From assembly GCA_947627135.1 (NCBI GenBank), contig CANQUV010000008.1:1-64000 (forward strand): 64,000 bases of DNA, written 5' to 3'. The number at the start of each line of letters is the position of its first letter. Position 1 is the first letter of the stretch. The notes under the pieces were generated by a model. That model made no database searches, was not told where the DNA came from, and worked only from the letters and a program-made list of their open reading frames with translations. Positions 51,537-61,599 of this stretch are shown piece by piece. This DNA is from an uncultured Clostridia bacterium. Lineage in GTDB: Bacteria > Bacillota > Clostridia > Oscillospirales > Acutalibacteraceae. A program made the translations under genes and the position numbers.

Positions 51537-51920
51537 TCAGTATCTGTTTCTCGTTGTAATGGTATCTTTAAATCCGCCGCCGGCTGAAACATAGAAATAA
51601 TGTCCTTGCTCACCTTTCGGTAGAGTTCCATAATTAACAGACGGATAGCTGGGATTATTTTTCTGTAAAGTTACTATCTTTATTGGAGTCCTATTTGTCC
51701 AATTATTGTAATAGACAGACGCTTGAACAGTAGATGTTGTCTTGCCGTCATATATTGTTGGATAGTTAGTGAAAGTATCAGATACTTCACCCAGATGATT
51801 TGTAGTTAAAATATATTCTTTATCTTCCAGCGCAACACAATCTATTGTGTAAGAAAAAGTTTCGGTTGCAGCACTTGCAGTAATCACCGCTGCTGTTGAA
51901 ACTACACAAACAGCCGCCAT
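51537..51920 (-). CDS. small secreted protein beside an ABC exporter, unrecognised
   Basis: A 127-residue exported protein as drawn from the ATG at 51920. The N-terminus is a hydrophobic signal that ends near TASA. The natural start is doubtful: no ribosome binding site precedes this ATG, and the frame is open upstream with a lysine-rich stretch (KQKLNRFKRILIVT) that suits a signal n-region but has no standard start codon before an in-frame stop. The mature part is polar and aromatic (YNNWTNRTPIKIVT, GHYFYVSAGGGFKD). It resembles, in layout only, the small secreted proteins (e.g. DUF2712) and bacteriocins found beside FtsX-type ABC genes. Confidence 0.6.
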   Translation of the reverse strand: MAAVCVVSTAAVITASAATETFSYTIDCVALEDKEYILTTNHLGEVSDTFTNYPTIYDGKTTSTVQASVYYNNWTNRTPIKIVTLQKNNPSYPSVNYGTLPKGEQGHYFYVSAGGGFKDTITTRNRY

Positions 51921-52331
51921 TGTAACTATAAGTATTCTTTTAAATCTATTTAATTTTTGTTTATTATATTTTTATAAATTCAATTAATATTTTGTACATT
52001 GGCACACCAGCTCTCTTTATATTTTTTATTTATTAATATTAATAAATTTTATGTTATATTTTTGTTTCTTTGGTAATATTATAACACATATATTTATTAT
52101 TTGACATATTTTTACAAAATTCACAATGTAAAAATATTTGAAGTAATTTTATGCAATTTATCCAATTTGTTAATTTTTTGTTTAATTTTGACATAAATAT
52201 CATATTAAAACATTAAAGGCACACAGTAGAAAACTGTGTGCCTTTGCTTGTTGCTATCAAATTTTATTGATATTTTAATACTATACCTTTGCCGAAAACC
52301 CGTAAACTTTGTATTGGGATTTGTACTAATT
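51921..52331. other. AT-rich gene-free stretch
   Basis: About 400 bases, very AT-rich, between the secreted-protein gene and mscL. It holds the mscL terminator at 52215-52245 and otherwise only the upstream region of the secreted protein. No clear promoter can be singled out among many TATAAT-like words. Confidence 0.5.
52215..52245 (-). terminator. mscL terminator
   Basis: AAAGGCACACAGT pairs perfectly with ACTGTGTGCCTTT around a 5-nt loop, with a moderate T-rich tract on the minus strand. It could work in both directions. Confidence 0.8.
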
Positions 52332-52751
52332 TTATTTATTCTCCGGCAAATCTGATGTACAATGAGGACATTTTACTGCATTTATATCTACCTCGCTGCA
52401 ACAGTAAGGACATACTTTTGTTGTAGCCTCTTCAACTGCTTCTTCTTTCTTTTTACCCAAAGTTGAGAGTTTGTTTATAATTTTAACAATAATAAATATT
52501 ATTAACGACATAATAAGGAAGTTGATAATTGCAGTTAAAAACTTTCCGTAATAAATTTCTGCACCGTTAATGTTAAAGCTCATCTGGTCAAAGTTCATTC
52601 CACCGAAAATGCCAAGAAACGGAGAAATAACATCATTAACAAGAGAATTTACAATTGCCTGAAATGCAGCACCTATAATAACGCCGACTGCAAGATCTAT
52701 TACATTTCCTCTCATTATAAAGGTTTTAAATTCATCAAAAATTTTTTTCAT
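52332..52751 (-). CDS. mscL: large-conductance mechanosensitive channel with C-terminal zinc ribbon
   Basis: A 139-residue pentameric inner-membrane channel that opens on hypo-osmotic shock. FKTFIMRGNVIDLAVGVIIG with AAFQAIVNSLVNDVISPFLG is the first span and the loop, and LTAIINFLIMSLIIFIIVKI the second. The usual C-terminal helix (KKEEAVEEATTK) is followed by an added CPYCCSEVDINAVKCPHC zinc ribbon of about 30 residues that the E. coli channel lacks. It lies 13 bases after tyrS. Confidence 0.94.
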   Translation of the reverse strand: MKKIFDEFKTFIMRGNVIDLAVGVIIGAAFQAIVNSLVNDVISPFLGIFGGMNFDQMSFNINGAEIYYGKFLTAIINFLIMSLIIFIIVKIINKLSTLGKKKEEAVEEATTKVCPYCCSEVDINAVKCPHCTSDLPENK

Positions 52752-52764
52752 TTTTTCACCTCCC

Positions 52765-53988
52765 TTATTTTAAAATCACTTTATGGAATACTTTTTTTCC
52801 TTTTTTTATAATAATGCTGTTTTTAATATCGTCAATACTTACCTTATAAGCAATCTCATTAATTTTAACATCGTCAACAGAAATACCGCCTTGCTGAACA
52901 AGTCTTCTGCCCTCGCCCTTTGACGCAGTCAAGGAACATTTTACAAGCAGATCAAGAATACCGATCTCACCATCTGTAAAATCTTCTTCTGAAAATTCTG
53001 TTGTAGGCATATTATCTGTATTTGATTTTGCGCCGAACAAAGCTCTTGCCGCTTCTTGGGCTTTTTTTGCCTCTTCTTCACCGTGAATAAGATTTGTAAG
53101 CTCGTATGCTAAAACTTCTTTAGCCTTGTTAATTTCACTTCCCTCTAATTTTTCAAGCTCTGCAATTTCACTAAGCGGTAAAAATGTAAGCATTTTTAAG
53201 CATTTAATTGCATCGGCATCGTCAACATTTCTCCAATATTGGTAAAAATCATAAGGACTTGTTTTTTCTCCGTCAAGCCATACTGCTCCCGATTGGGTTT
53301 TGCCCATCTTTTTTCCCTCTGAATTAAGCAGAAGATTTATTGTCATGGCATAAGCGTCTTTTCCAAGCTTTCTTCTTATAAGCTCTGTTCCTCCCAGCAT
53401 ATTGCTCCACTGGTCGTCTCCGCCAAATTGCATATTACATCCGTATTTTTTATAGAGAGCATAGAAATCATAACTTTGCATAATCATATAGTTAAATTCA
53501 AGAAAGCTTAAGCCCTTTTCCATCCTTTGCTTGTAACATTCGGCAGTAAGCATCCTGTTTACGCTGAAATGTGCTCCAACATCTCTTAATACTTCAACAT
53601 AATTGAGATCAAGCAACCATTCTGCATTATTAACAAGCAAAGCTTTTTCATCAGAAAAATCTATAAATTTACTCATTTGCTTTTTAAAACATTCAACATT
53701 ATGGTCTATCGTTTCTTTTGTCATCATTTGACGCATATCTGTTCTTCCTGAGGGGTCGCCTATCATAGCAGTTCCTCCGCCTATAAGAGCAATTGGTTTA
53801 TTCCCTGCCATTTGCAGACGCTTCATAAGACAAAGAGCCATAAAGTGACCAACGTGCAGACTGTCTGCCGTAGGGTCAAAACCGATATAAAACACAGCCT
53901 TTCCGTTATTTACAAGCTCCTTAATTTCTTTTTCGTCAGTAACTTGAGCAATTAATCCTCTTTCTTGTAATTCTTCATAAACTCCCAT
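52765..53988 (-). CDS. tyrS: tyrosyl-tRNA synthetase
   Basis: A 407-residue class I synthetase. The HIGH-type motif is HVGHFMALC (about residue 42), the KMSKS-type motif KMGKTQSGA (about 231), with [14 protein letters not shown] between them. The C-terminal S4 RNA-binding domain contains [16 protein letters not shown]. The closely spaced start and weak spacing to mscL suggest co-transcription. I see no T-box leader before it, although tyrS often has one in Firmicutes. Confidence 0.96.
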   Translation of the reverse strand: MGVYEELQERGLIAQVTDEKEIKELVNNGKAVFYIGFDPTADSLHVGHFMALCLMKRLQMAGNKPIALIGGGTAMIGDPSGRTDMRQMMTKETIDHNVECFKKQMSKFIDFSDEKALLVNNAEWLLDLNYVEVLRDVGAHFSVNRMLTAECYKQRMEKGLSFLEFNYMIMQSYDFYALYKKYGCNMQFGGDDQWSNMLGGTELIRRKLGKDAYAMTINLLLNSEGKKMGKTQSGAVWLDGEKTSPYDFYQYWRNVDDADAIKCLKMLTFLPLSEIAELEKLEGSEINKAKEVLAYELTNLIHGEEEAKKAQEAARALFGAKSNTDNMPTTEFSEEDFTDGEIGILDLLVKCSLTASKGEGRRLVQQGGISVDDVKINEIAYKVSIDDIKNSIIIKKGKKVFHKVILK

Positions 53989-54091
53989 TTATACTATCCT
54001 TTCATAAGTAGTTGTTATTAAAATAATTTGTTTTACTTGCTTTAACTTTAAAATTATATAATCTCAACTGTAATTTAGTCAAGTAATTGTA

Positions 54092-54985
54092 TTATTTTTC
54101 TGTATGAACTTTAATTTTGCCATATTTTTGTGCGTTTATTGTTACAGTTCCCTGCAAATCTGTACGCAGAATTTCTATGTTGTTGCTTTCTAATCTTTCT
54201 ATACAAGCTTTACTTGGCAAATTTGCTGTATTTTCTCCTACTGAAATCACTGCATACTTTGGTGAAACAAGCTGTAAAAATTCATAAGATGAACCGTTAT
54301 TGCTGCCGTGGTGTGCAACCTTTAAAACATCGGCTTGTAAGCTATCTTTATAATTATTTATCAAGTCTTGTTCTGCGTCATCCTCCGCATCTCCTGTAAA
54401 AAGAAAGCTTGTATCAAAATAATCAAGACGAATTATAAGACTTGCATTATTTGTATCTTCATAATTCTTGTCAGGCGATAAAACTGTAAAAATCAAATCA
54501 CCTAAATTATATGTATCTCCTGCTTTTTTGTACTCGGTATTTATATTTTTTGTTTCAAGGGATCTCAGCATATTTTTATAAGCAGTAGTTTGAGAAATTA
54601 CATTCTCATTTATTTGAGACTGCCAACAGCTTTCTACATCAAAGTTGTTTATTATACTACTCATTCCTCCGATATGATCGTTATCGGGATGAGTTGCAAT
54701 AAGCAAATCAATTTTTTTCGTATTATATCTTTTTAAGTAAGATGATACATGGTCTGCTTTATAATCTTCGCCTGAATCTATAAGTATATTATAATCGTCA
54801 CAAGTAATAAAAATTGCGTCCGCCTTACCTACATCAATAAAACTTACTGATACTCCATGTGACCTGTCGGGATAAAATCCTGCTTTTGCAAAAATCCATT
54901 TCCAATTTATTAAAAGGCATATAACAAAAACTAAAATAAAAATTATTACATAAATAAAAATTTTTAAGAATTTCGATTTGATCAT
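54092..54985 (-). CDS. ComEC-like metallo-beta-lactamase-fold hydrolase, membrane-anchored
   Basis: A 297-residue protein from the ATG at 54985, which lies inside the end of the YgiQ gene and has GAAGGG upstream. One span at about 8-27 (FIYVIIFILVFVICLLINW), then a metallo-beta-lactamase domain like the C-terminal part of ComEC: SVSFIDVGKADAIFI, ATHPDNDHIGGMSSI (HxDxDH), FTGDAEDDAE and VLKVAHHGSNNGSSYEFL. The metal site is complete, so it should be an active hydrolase, probably outside the cell and perhaps a nuclease. It could complement the metal-less ComEC at 20-22 kb; that is inference. Confidence 0.85.
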   Translation of the reverse strand: MIKSKFLKIFIYVIIFILVFVICLLINWKWIFAKAGFYPDRSHGVSVSFIDVGKADAIFITCDDYNILIDSGEDYKADHVSSYLKRYNTKKIDLLIATHPDNDHIGGMSSIINNFDVESCWQSQINENVISQTTAYKNMLRSLETKNINTEYKKAGDTYNLGDLIFTVLSPDKNYEDTNNASLIIRLDYFDTSFLFTGDAEDDAEQDLINNYKDSLQADVLKVAHHGSNNGSSYEFLQLVSPKYAVISVGENTANLPSKACIERLESNNIEILRTDLQGTVTINAQKYGKIKVHTEK

Positions 54986-54995
54986 TTTTTGCCCT

Positions 54996-56873
54996 TCAAT
55001 TTTTTCTTCTATATTTTGCAAATTTATTCTTTTTATTTTTGCTATTTTTATTGTTTTTGTTATTATCTTTAAAATAACCTGCCGGGGCAGATACAAGACA
55101 CCCTTTTGTATTTCCGATCAAATCTGTTCTTCCTGCCTTTTTCAAAGCGTCGAGTACAAGATATTTATTTTGAGGAAGATAGTACTGCAACAGCGCCCTT
55201 TGCATAGCCTTATCTTTTAAATCTTTAGGAACATATACCTTTTCAAGCGTATAAGGGTCTAACTCTGTATAAAACATCGCCGTCGAAATAGTACCGGGCG
55301 TTGGGTAAAAATCCTGAACTTGTTTTGGATGTATATTTTCTTTCTTTAAAAATACAGCAAGTTCTATGGCGTCCTTTATTGTTGAGCCGGGATGTGAACT
55401 CATTAAATACGGCACAACATATTGTTCTTTATTTTCCTGTTTTGTAAGCTTGTAGAATTCATCCTGAAATTGCTTATAAACCTCAATATGAGGTTTCCCC
55501 ATTTTATCCAAAACAGCCTGTGAACAATGTTCCGGAGCAACTCTCAACTGTCCGCTTACATGGTATTTTACAAGCTCTCTGAAAAATTTTTTTCTGTTAT
55601 TATCTTGCATCAGATAATCAAAGCGGATACCGCTGCGGATAAACACTTTTTTAATTTCAGGCATATTTCTTAACTCTCTTAAAATATTAAGATATTCATC
55701 GTGAGATACCTGCATATTTTTACAAGGTTTAGGAGCCAAACACCTTTTTGATTTGCAAAGACCTGTTTTTTCCTGCATTTTACAGGAAGGCAGTCGAAAA
55801 TTTGCAGTAGGACCTCCCACATCGCTTATGTAACCTTTAAAGTGTGGATTTTTTGTAAAATTCTTTGCTTCTTTTATGATGCTTTCTCTGCTTCTTACTG
55901 TTACTGCCCTGCCCTGATGAAAAGCAAGAGAACAAAAATTACAGGCACCAAAACAACCTCTGTTATGAGTTATTGAAAATTCAACCTCTTCAATACCTGG
56001 TACACCGCCCTTTTCTTTATAACAGGGAGGATAATATCTTTCATAAGGCAAAGAAAACACCCAATCAAGCTGTTCTGTATTTAGCGGAGGCATTGGAGGA
56101 TTTTGAACAAGAAGATAACTTCCGTGTTTTTGTATCATCTTTCTACCTCTTACTGAGTCTGCCTCTTCAAGTTCTTTTCTTGCTGCTACGGCATAATCCT
56201 TTTTGCTTTCACAAACTCGCTCATAGCTCGGCAAATCTACTGCCGATTGCGGGATATAATTCTTTGTGGGAATTTTATAGCAAATTCCTTTAATATCGTA
56301 CAAATCTTCAATAGAACAGCCGTTATTCAAACGATTTGCAATTTCAATTGTTTGAAGTTCTCCCATTCCGTAAGAAAGAATATCTGCCTTGCTGTCAAAA
56401 AGTACAGAGGGCATGACTTTATCTGCCCAATAATCGTAATGTGCAAACCGTCTTAAAGAAGCTTCAAGTCCGCCGATTATTACAATACTGTCGGGATAAA
56501 GCTTTTTTATTATATTTGAATAAACCGTTACCGCCCTGTCGGGACGGCTTCCTGTTTTTCCTCCTGCTGTATAAGCGTCGTCGCTTCTTCTTTTTTTTGT
56601 TACCGTATAATGAGCAACCATGCTGTCTATATTGCCTGCCGATACAAAAAATCCCAGACGAGGCTTTCCGAAACGGGTAAAATCCTTTGGATTTTTCCAG
56701 TCAGGCTGTGCAAGCATTACAACCTTATAGCCCTTTGCTTCAAGAACTCTTGTTATTATGGCCGCACCGAAAGAAGGATGGTCAACATAGCTGTCACCTG
56801 ATACATAAATAAAATCAGGCTGTTTCCATCCTCTTTCTTTCATTTCTTCAGCTGTCATAGGTAAAAAAGCCAT
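54996..56873 (-). CDS. YgiQ family radical SAM protein
   Basis: A 625-residue radical SAM protein. The cluster motif is CFGACNFCSLAFHQG at about 315-330, preceded by the N-terminal UPF0313 domain (DFIYVSGDSYVDHPSFGAAI, then IIGGLEASLRRFAHYDYW) and followed by DVGGPTANFRLPSCK and VAPEHCSQAVLDKMGKP. The family function is not established. The tail is lysine/asparagine-rich (NNKNSKNKKNKFAKYRRKN), shorter than in E. coli YgiQ (about 740). It overlaps the ComEC-like gene by 12 bases and follows ftsK. Confidence 0.92.
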   Translation of the reverse strand: MAFLPMTAEEMKERGWKQPDFIYVSGDSYVDHPSFGAAIITRVLEAKGYKVVMLAQPDWKNPKDFTRFGKPRLGFFVSAGNIDSMVAHYTVTKKRRSDDAYTAGGKTGSRPDRAVTVYSNIIKKLYPDSIVIIGGLEASLRRFAHYDYWADKVMPSVLFDSKADILSYGMGELQTIEIANRLNNGCSIEDLYDIKGICYKIPTKNYIPQSAVDLPSYERVCESKKDYAVAARKELEEADSVRGRKMIQKHGSYLLVQNPPMPPLNTEQLDWVFSLPYERYYPPCYKEKGGVPGIEEVEFSITHNRGCFGACNFCSLAFHQGRAVTVRSRESIIKEAKNFTKNPHFKGYISDVGGPTANFRLPSCKMQEKTGLCKSKRCLAPKPCKNMQVSHDEYLNILRELRNMPEIKKVFIRSGIRFDYLMQDNNRKKFFRELVKYHVSGQLRVAPEHCSQAVLDKMGKPHIEVYKQFQDEFYKLTKQENKEQYVVPYLMSSHPGSTIKDAIELAVFLKKENIHPKQVQDFYPTPGTISTAMFYTELDPYTLEKVYVPKDLKDKAMQRALLQYYLPQNKYLVLDALKKAGRTDLIGNTKGCLVSAPAGYFKDNNKNNKNSKNKKNKFAKYRRKN

Positions 56874-56898
56874 AATAACCCCTTAAAACTTATGCAAA

Positions 56899-59526
56899 CT
56901 ATTCTTCCTCTGTAAAATCATTGTCCGAATGCGGAATATCCGTACCTAAAAGATTATTCCTCTCAAGCCATTCATTATATGTAATAAGAACTTCTCTGGG
57001 TTTTGAACCCTGATGCGGTCCTACAATACCCATTTGTTCCATATCGTCTATCATTCTGCCTGCTCTGGCATAACCTACCTTTAATCTTCTCTGTAAAAGA
57101 GATGTTGATGCTTGTCCTGCTTCTATAATACACTTGATTGCTTCTTCCATTTTGTCATCAACATCAGGGTTTGAATTATCCTGTGACTTATTATCCTTTG
57201 AATTGCCGTTGATATCTTCTGCGGCGATCCTTTTTATTTTTTCTTCGATCTCTGCATTATAACAAGCTTGATAAGACTTTTTAATATAATTTGTTACGCT
57301 TTCAATCTCTTCGTCGGAAGCATAACAACCCTGAACTCTTATTGGTTTTGGTGCACCAACAGGTGAAAAGAGCATATCGCCTTTTCCGATAAGCTTTTCT
57401 GCACCTCCAAAATCAAGAATTGTTCTTGAATCTATATTTGAGCTGACCTTTAATGCAATTCGGCTTGGAATATTCGCTTTGATTACACCTGTAATAACAT
57501 TTACGGATGGTCTTTGAGTTGCAATAACAAGGTGCATACCTGCCGCACGAGCCATTTGTGCAAGACGACAAATTGAATCTTCAACCTCACCGGGAGCTGC
57601 CATCATTAAGTCGGCAAGCTCATCAATCGCTATAACAATATTAGGAAGTTTTTCCTTCGCAACAGGAAGTCCGTTTACTTCCATTACGGGCTGGAATTCT
57701 TCACCATCCTCGTTAATTTCTGTGGGCGTTTTTTCAATATATTCCAAATTCTTTTCAATAAGTTTATTGTATGAACCGATATCCTTACAGTCATATTCAG
57801 AGAACAAGGTATATCTTTGCAGCATTTCAGATACAGCCCAGTTTAATGCACCTGCTGCCTTTTTTGCATCTGACACTACCGGGACAAGAAGATGAGGTAT
57901 TCCTTTATATTTTGAAAATTCTACCATTTTAGGGTCTATAAGCAAAAGCTTAACCTCATCGGGAGTTGCTTTAAATAAAATACTTAATAAAATTGAATTT
58001 ACGCAAACCGATTTTCCGCTGCCTGTTGTACCTGCAATAAGAAGATGAGGCATTTTTGCAAGGTCTGTTACAACTATTTCGCCTGAAATATCCTCGCCTA
58101 AAACACAGGTAAGTTTACTTTCTCCGTTTTTAAACTGCGGAGAGTCTATCAAGTCACGCATTGTAACCATACTTACAAATTTATTGGGAACTTCAATTCC
58201 CACAGCAGCCTTTCCGGGAATGGGAGCTTCTATTCTTACTCCGTTAGCCGCTAAATTAAGGGCAATATCATCGGAAAGATTTGTAATTTTACTGATTTTA
58301 ACACCAGGCGCCGGAGAAAGCTCATATCTTGTTACAGACGGACCCCTGCAAATATTTGTTATACTTGCATCAACTCCGAAACTTTTCAAAGTATCTACAA
58401 GCTTTTGAGCATTAATACTCATTTCATCCATAGCTTTTGTACTATCATTATCAAGACTGGGGTTTAACAATGCAACCGGAGGATAATTATATTTTTCGCT
58501 GTCGGAAACAGTTTTTTCCCAAGGAACTTCAAAAACAGGAACTGTCTGTGGATCTGCTTGTTTTGCACCTGTTTCTTTTACAGGCTTCTTTTTGGATTTA
58601 GAAATATCGTCGGCAATAGCAGAAGCAGTAACTTTATTTTTATCTGATTTATTAACAAGGTTCATTATATTAATAAGTTTTTCTTTGGAAGTAGGTTCTT
58701 TTGCCGTACCTTCGTTATCAATAGAAATATCTATTTTATCATCAGTTTTAATTTTTCTTACACCGTTATCAATGGGAATATCTATTTTAAAGTTATTATC
58801 TGCTTTTTCTGACCGTTCCCCTCTTTGAGCCTTTCTTTCAGCCTTTTTCTGATATGCCTGCTGAATATACTCTCCTGATTTTTCGTAAACATCAGTAACC
58901 TTTTTTCCGACTTTTTTGGCGGCATTACCTATATCAATAAGAGAAATCCCTGTAATTATAAAAATCAAAGTAAGCAATACAATAATTGTTATAACCGTTC
59001 CGCCGATCTGACCGCATGCTACCATTAAAGGATATCCTAATACGCCGCTGACAAGTCCGCCGCCGGAATTAAAGTAATCACCTACTGAAGCAGAATCTAT
59101 AAACAAACTTTGAAGCGCACTAAAATAATTAAGGTTTGTGTACTTATTCATCACAAAGAAATAAATAAGTGCGTCAGCCAAAAGAATTATTGTTACAATT
59201 AAAATACCTTTTGCCTTAATATGTGCAACCTGCTTTTCTTTAGCTGTTATTACAGCCAGATAAATAAACATTACCGGCAAAAGAACACTGCAAAGTCCGA
59301 ACATTCCGAAAATAAAATTTCTTACAGCGCTCCAGATATTTTCTCCCTTTATGATAATAAAGCAGGATATTAAAACGGCAACCGCCCCGAAAATCAATGC
59401 TTTTATCTGTGGATTCATTTTACTTTTTTCAGGTTTTTTTAAAGTATTCTTTTTGGTTGATGTTCCAGTTCCTGATTTCTTTTTTGCTGCGGTTTTGCTT
59501 TTATAAGTTTTCTTTTTTGCAGCCAA
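56899..59526 (-). CDS. ftsK: DNA translocase FtsK/SpoIIIE
   Basis: An 875-residue membrane ATPase that pumps DNA at division or into the forespore. A lysine-rich N-terminus is followed by four to five spans (about 45-210), a charged linker, then the motor domain (about 350-780). Walker A is AGTTGSGKSVCVNSILL, Walker B LLIDPKMVEFSKY and IAIDELADLMM. The gamma domain at the C-terminus (SLLQRRLKVGYARAGRMIDD) reads KOPS/SRS-type orientation sequences. Whether it serves division, sporulation or both cannot be told. It is followed downstream by the YgiQ gene. Confidence 0.95.
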   Translation of the reverse strand: MAAKKKTYKSKTAAKKKSGTGTSTKKNTLKKPEKSKMNPQIKALIFGAVAVLISCFIIIKGENIWSAVRNFIFGMFGLCSVLLPVMFIYLAVITAKEKQVAHIKAKGILIVTIILLADALIYFFVMNKYTNLNYFSALQSLFIDSASVGDYFNSGGGLVSGVLGYPLMVACGQIGGTVITIIVLLTLIFIITGISLIDIGNAAKKVGKKVTDVYEKSGEYIQQAYQKKAERKAQRGERSEKADNNFKIDIPIDNGVRKIKTDDKIDISIDNEGTAKEPTSKEKLINIMNLVNKSDKNKVTASAIADDISKSKKKPVKETGAKQADPQTVPVFEVPWEKTVSDSEKYNYPPVALLNPSLDNDSTKAMDEMSINAQKLVDTLKSFGVDASITNICRGPSVTRYELSPAPGVKISKITNLSDDIALNLAANGVRIEAPIPGKAAVGIEVPNKFVSMVTMRDLIDSPQFKNGESKLTCVLGEDISGEIVVTDLAKMPHLLIAGTTGSGKSVCVNSILLSILFKATPDEVKLLLIDPKMVEFSKYKGIPHLLVPVVSDAKKAAGALNWAVSEMLQRYTLFSEYDCKDIGSYNKLIEKNLEYIEKTPTEINEDGEEFQPVMEVNGLPVAKEKLPNIVIAIDELADLMMAAPGEVEDSICRLAQMARAAGMHLVIATQRPSVNVITGVIKANIPSRIALKVSSNIDSRTILDFGGAEKLIGKGDMLFSPVGAPKPIRVQGCYASDEEIESVTNYIKKSYQACYNAEIEEKIKRIAAEDINGNSKDNKSQDNSNPDVDDKMEEAIKCIIEAGQASTSLLQRRLKVGYARAGRMIDDMEQMGIVGPHQGSKPREVLITYNEWLERNNLLGTDIPHSDNDFTEEE

Positions 59527-59545
59527 AATAATTCACTCCTGTTTT

Positions 59546-60490
59546 TTAAAGTGGAAGTCCTGTAAATAAATTTGTTTGAGTAAACAATTCTATAATGCTT
59601 ATAACAAGCATAATAGCACCCACAATAGCTGTATAGATTACAAAAATAATCATTTTGTCTGTTTTTAACAGCCATTTAAAAATTACAATTGAAAAATATC
59701 CTACAACTGCCGCTGTAATCATACCTAATATAACGGGCAAAAATTCAAATTTAATTCCCTCGGGGGCAGTTAAGGCGTCTTTTCCCTCAAGCAAGGCCGC
59801 CGCAAGAATTGAAGGGATTCCTAAAACAAATGTAAAATCAAGTGCAGTCTGTTTGTTTATTCCCCTTAATTCTCCAACTGCAAGGGTTGTTCCGGAGCGG
59901 GATAATCCGGGAAAAATTGCGGCAACCAGCTGTCCTATTCCTACACAAACAGCGTCTATAACATTAAATTTATGTCTGCCTGGTCCCCTTGATGTTAAAA
60001 TACCTTTTTTTTCATACCTTGCTTTTGTTTTTTCGTTTGCACGAATACCCACAAAAAGCAACCCGCTTGTTACAAGCAGAGACAAAGCTACAACAATAAA
60101 AAACTTTCCCTGAGTAAAAATATCTGCCAAATCTTTAACACTCATATCGTTTCCGATTGGAACAAAAAGTAAAAACAGAGGAATTAAAGCAATCACAAGC
60201 ATCATAATCAAATTTCTGTCGTAATTCATTTCACTCCATTTAAACTTGCCTTTAAAAATATCTTTAACTGTATGTAAAAATTCTTTAAATAATCGAACAA
60301 TAAGCTTTCTGTAAAAAATCACTACCGCAAAAAGCGTTCCCAAATGGAGCATTACATTAAAAAACAGGTTACCCTCTCCCTGAATACCCATAAAATGCTG
60401 TGTTATGGAAAGATGACCCGAGCTTGATACAGGTAAAAATTCCGTTAATCCCTGTACTATACCTTGAATAATTGCTTCTAAAACTGACAT
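59546..60490 (-). CDS. uppP: undecaprenyl-diphosphatase
   Basis: A 314-residue integral membrane phosphatase that recycles the undecaprenyl carrier for cell-wall synthesis and gives bacitracin tolerance. IIQGIVQGLTEFLPVSSSGH with HL and the second FPGLSRSGTTLAVGELRGI are the two BacA signatures holding the catalytic residues. About eight spans are predicted. It is slightly longer than the E. coli enzyme (273) because of loops around residues 95-150. It lies 19 bases before ftsK on the same strand. Confidence 0.95.
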   Translation of the reverse strand: MSVLEAIIQGIVQGLTEFLPVSSSGHLSITQHFMGIQGEGNLFFNVMLHLGTLFAVVIFYRKLIVRLFKEFLHTVKDIFKGKFKWSEMNYDRNLIMMLVIALIPLFLLFVPIGNDMSVKDLADIFTQGKFFIVVALSLLVTSGLLFVGIRANEKTKARYEKKGILTSRGPGRHKFNVIDAVCVGIGQLVAAIFPGLSRSGTTLAVGELRGINKQTALDFTFVLGIPSILAAALLEGKDALTAPEGIKFEFLPVILGMITAAVVGYFSIVIFKWLLKTDKMIIFVIYTAIVGAIMLVISIIELFTQTNLFTGLPL

Positions 60491-60533
60491 TTGTTACCTC
60501 CGGATTATGTATTCTTATGCAGAAGCATAAGAA

Positions 60534-61385
60534 TTATTTTTTATTGTTTTTATCTTTCTTTTTGTCTTTTTTAATCATATCATACAAACAGTCCATCGCC
60601 TGACTTAATGTTCCAACATTGTCTATAAGACCTTCTTTTACAGCGTCTTTGCCGTTTAAGATCGTACCGATGTCAAGTACAAGTTCGCCCGTATTCATAA
60701 CAAGCTCATTGTAACGCTTTTTGGTAATTTTAGAATTCTCGCTGACAAATGTAGTTATTCTGTCCTGCATTCTCTGAAAATACTCAAAGGTTTGGGGCAC
60801 TCCTATTGTAAGACCTGTGCTTCTCACAGGGTGGACCGTCATAGAAGCGCTTTTTGCAATAAAGCTTTTCTTTGCTGCAACAGCTAACGGAATACCTATT
60901 GAATGACCTCCTCCAAGAACAATTGAAACCGTTGGTTTTTTCATGCCGGAAATCAGTTCAGCAATTGCAAGACCGGCTTCAACATCGCCTCCCACAGTAT
61001 TTAAAAGAATCAAAAGACCGTCTATTCTTTCATCTTCTTCAATAGATACAAGCAAAGGAATTACATGTTCATATTTTGTGGTTTTATTTTGAGACGGAAG
61101 AATGTCATGACCTTCGATCTGACCTATAATCGTCAGGCATTGAATTATAGAATCCCTGTGACTTGTAACAACCGAACCCGTGTTTTCGATCTGCTCGGTA
61201 TGTTCCTCGTTTATGGGGCTGTCGTTTGAGATCTCCGATTCCGTATCGTTTTCAGATGAGTCATTTTCAGAAAAATCATTTTCTGAAGAATCATTTTCAG
61301 AAGAATTATTTTCTGAAGTATTGTTTTTTAATTTTCTTTTTTCTTCTTCTTTTAATTTTTTATTTGAATTATTGTTTTTAGACAT
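60534..61385 (-). CDS. tepA: ClpP-class protease, translocation-enhancing protein TepA type
   Basis: A 283-residue protein from the ATG at 61385 (GGAGGTG upstream). Residues 1-60 are a polar tail with the repeated unit [10 protein letters not shown]. The ClpP-fold domain (about 90-270) has [20 protein letters not shown], the active-site-like [20 protein letters not shown] and [12 protein letters not shown]. TepA-type proteins occur beside ftsK/spoIIIE in Firmicutes and were linked in B. subtilis to spore outgrowth and protein handling. Catalytic activity is likely but not proved by sequence. Confidence 0.88.
   Translation of the reverse strand: MSKNNNSNKKLKEEEKRKLKNNTSENNSSENDSSENDFSENDSSENDTESEISNDSPINEEHTEQIENTGSVVTSHRDSIIQCLTIIGQIEGHDILPSQNKTTKYEHVIPLLVSIEEDERIDGLLILLNTVGGDVEAGLAIAELISGMKKPTVSIVLGGGHSIGIPLAVAAKKSFIAKSASMTVHPVRSTGLTIGVPQTFEYFQRMQDRITTFVSENSKITKKRYNELVMNTGELVLDIGTILNGKDAVKEGLIDNVGTLSQAMDCLYDMIKKDKKKDKNNKK
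61258..61321. repeat. 15-bp-period repeat in tepA
   Basis: Four imperfect units encode the SEND-type repeat of the TepA N-terminal tail; phase is kept, so it is a coding microsatellite that could change length. Confidence 0.7.
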
Positions 61386-61599
61386 TATGCTGCACCTCCA
61401 TAACATAAGTTTTTCCAAAAAGTGCAGTATAATATACATACTTATTTATTATAGCATTATGAGAAAAAATCTTCAAGAAATTTCCGTTTTTTTCTTAATT
61501 ATAATATTACATATAAATTTTTATAGTATTCTTATGATAGTATATTATATATTTTTAAGCTTATAATATATTATTTATTAATTTGGAGTGTGATTTTTT

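Noticed and set aside
53989..54091. T-box leader upstream of tyrS
   Set aside because: The 100-base gap has neither a GGTGGNACC-type sequence nor a terminator/antiterminator pair.
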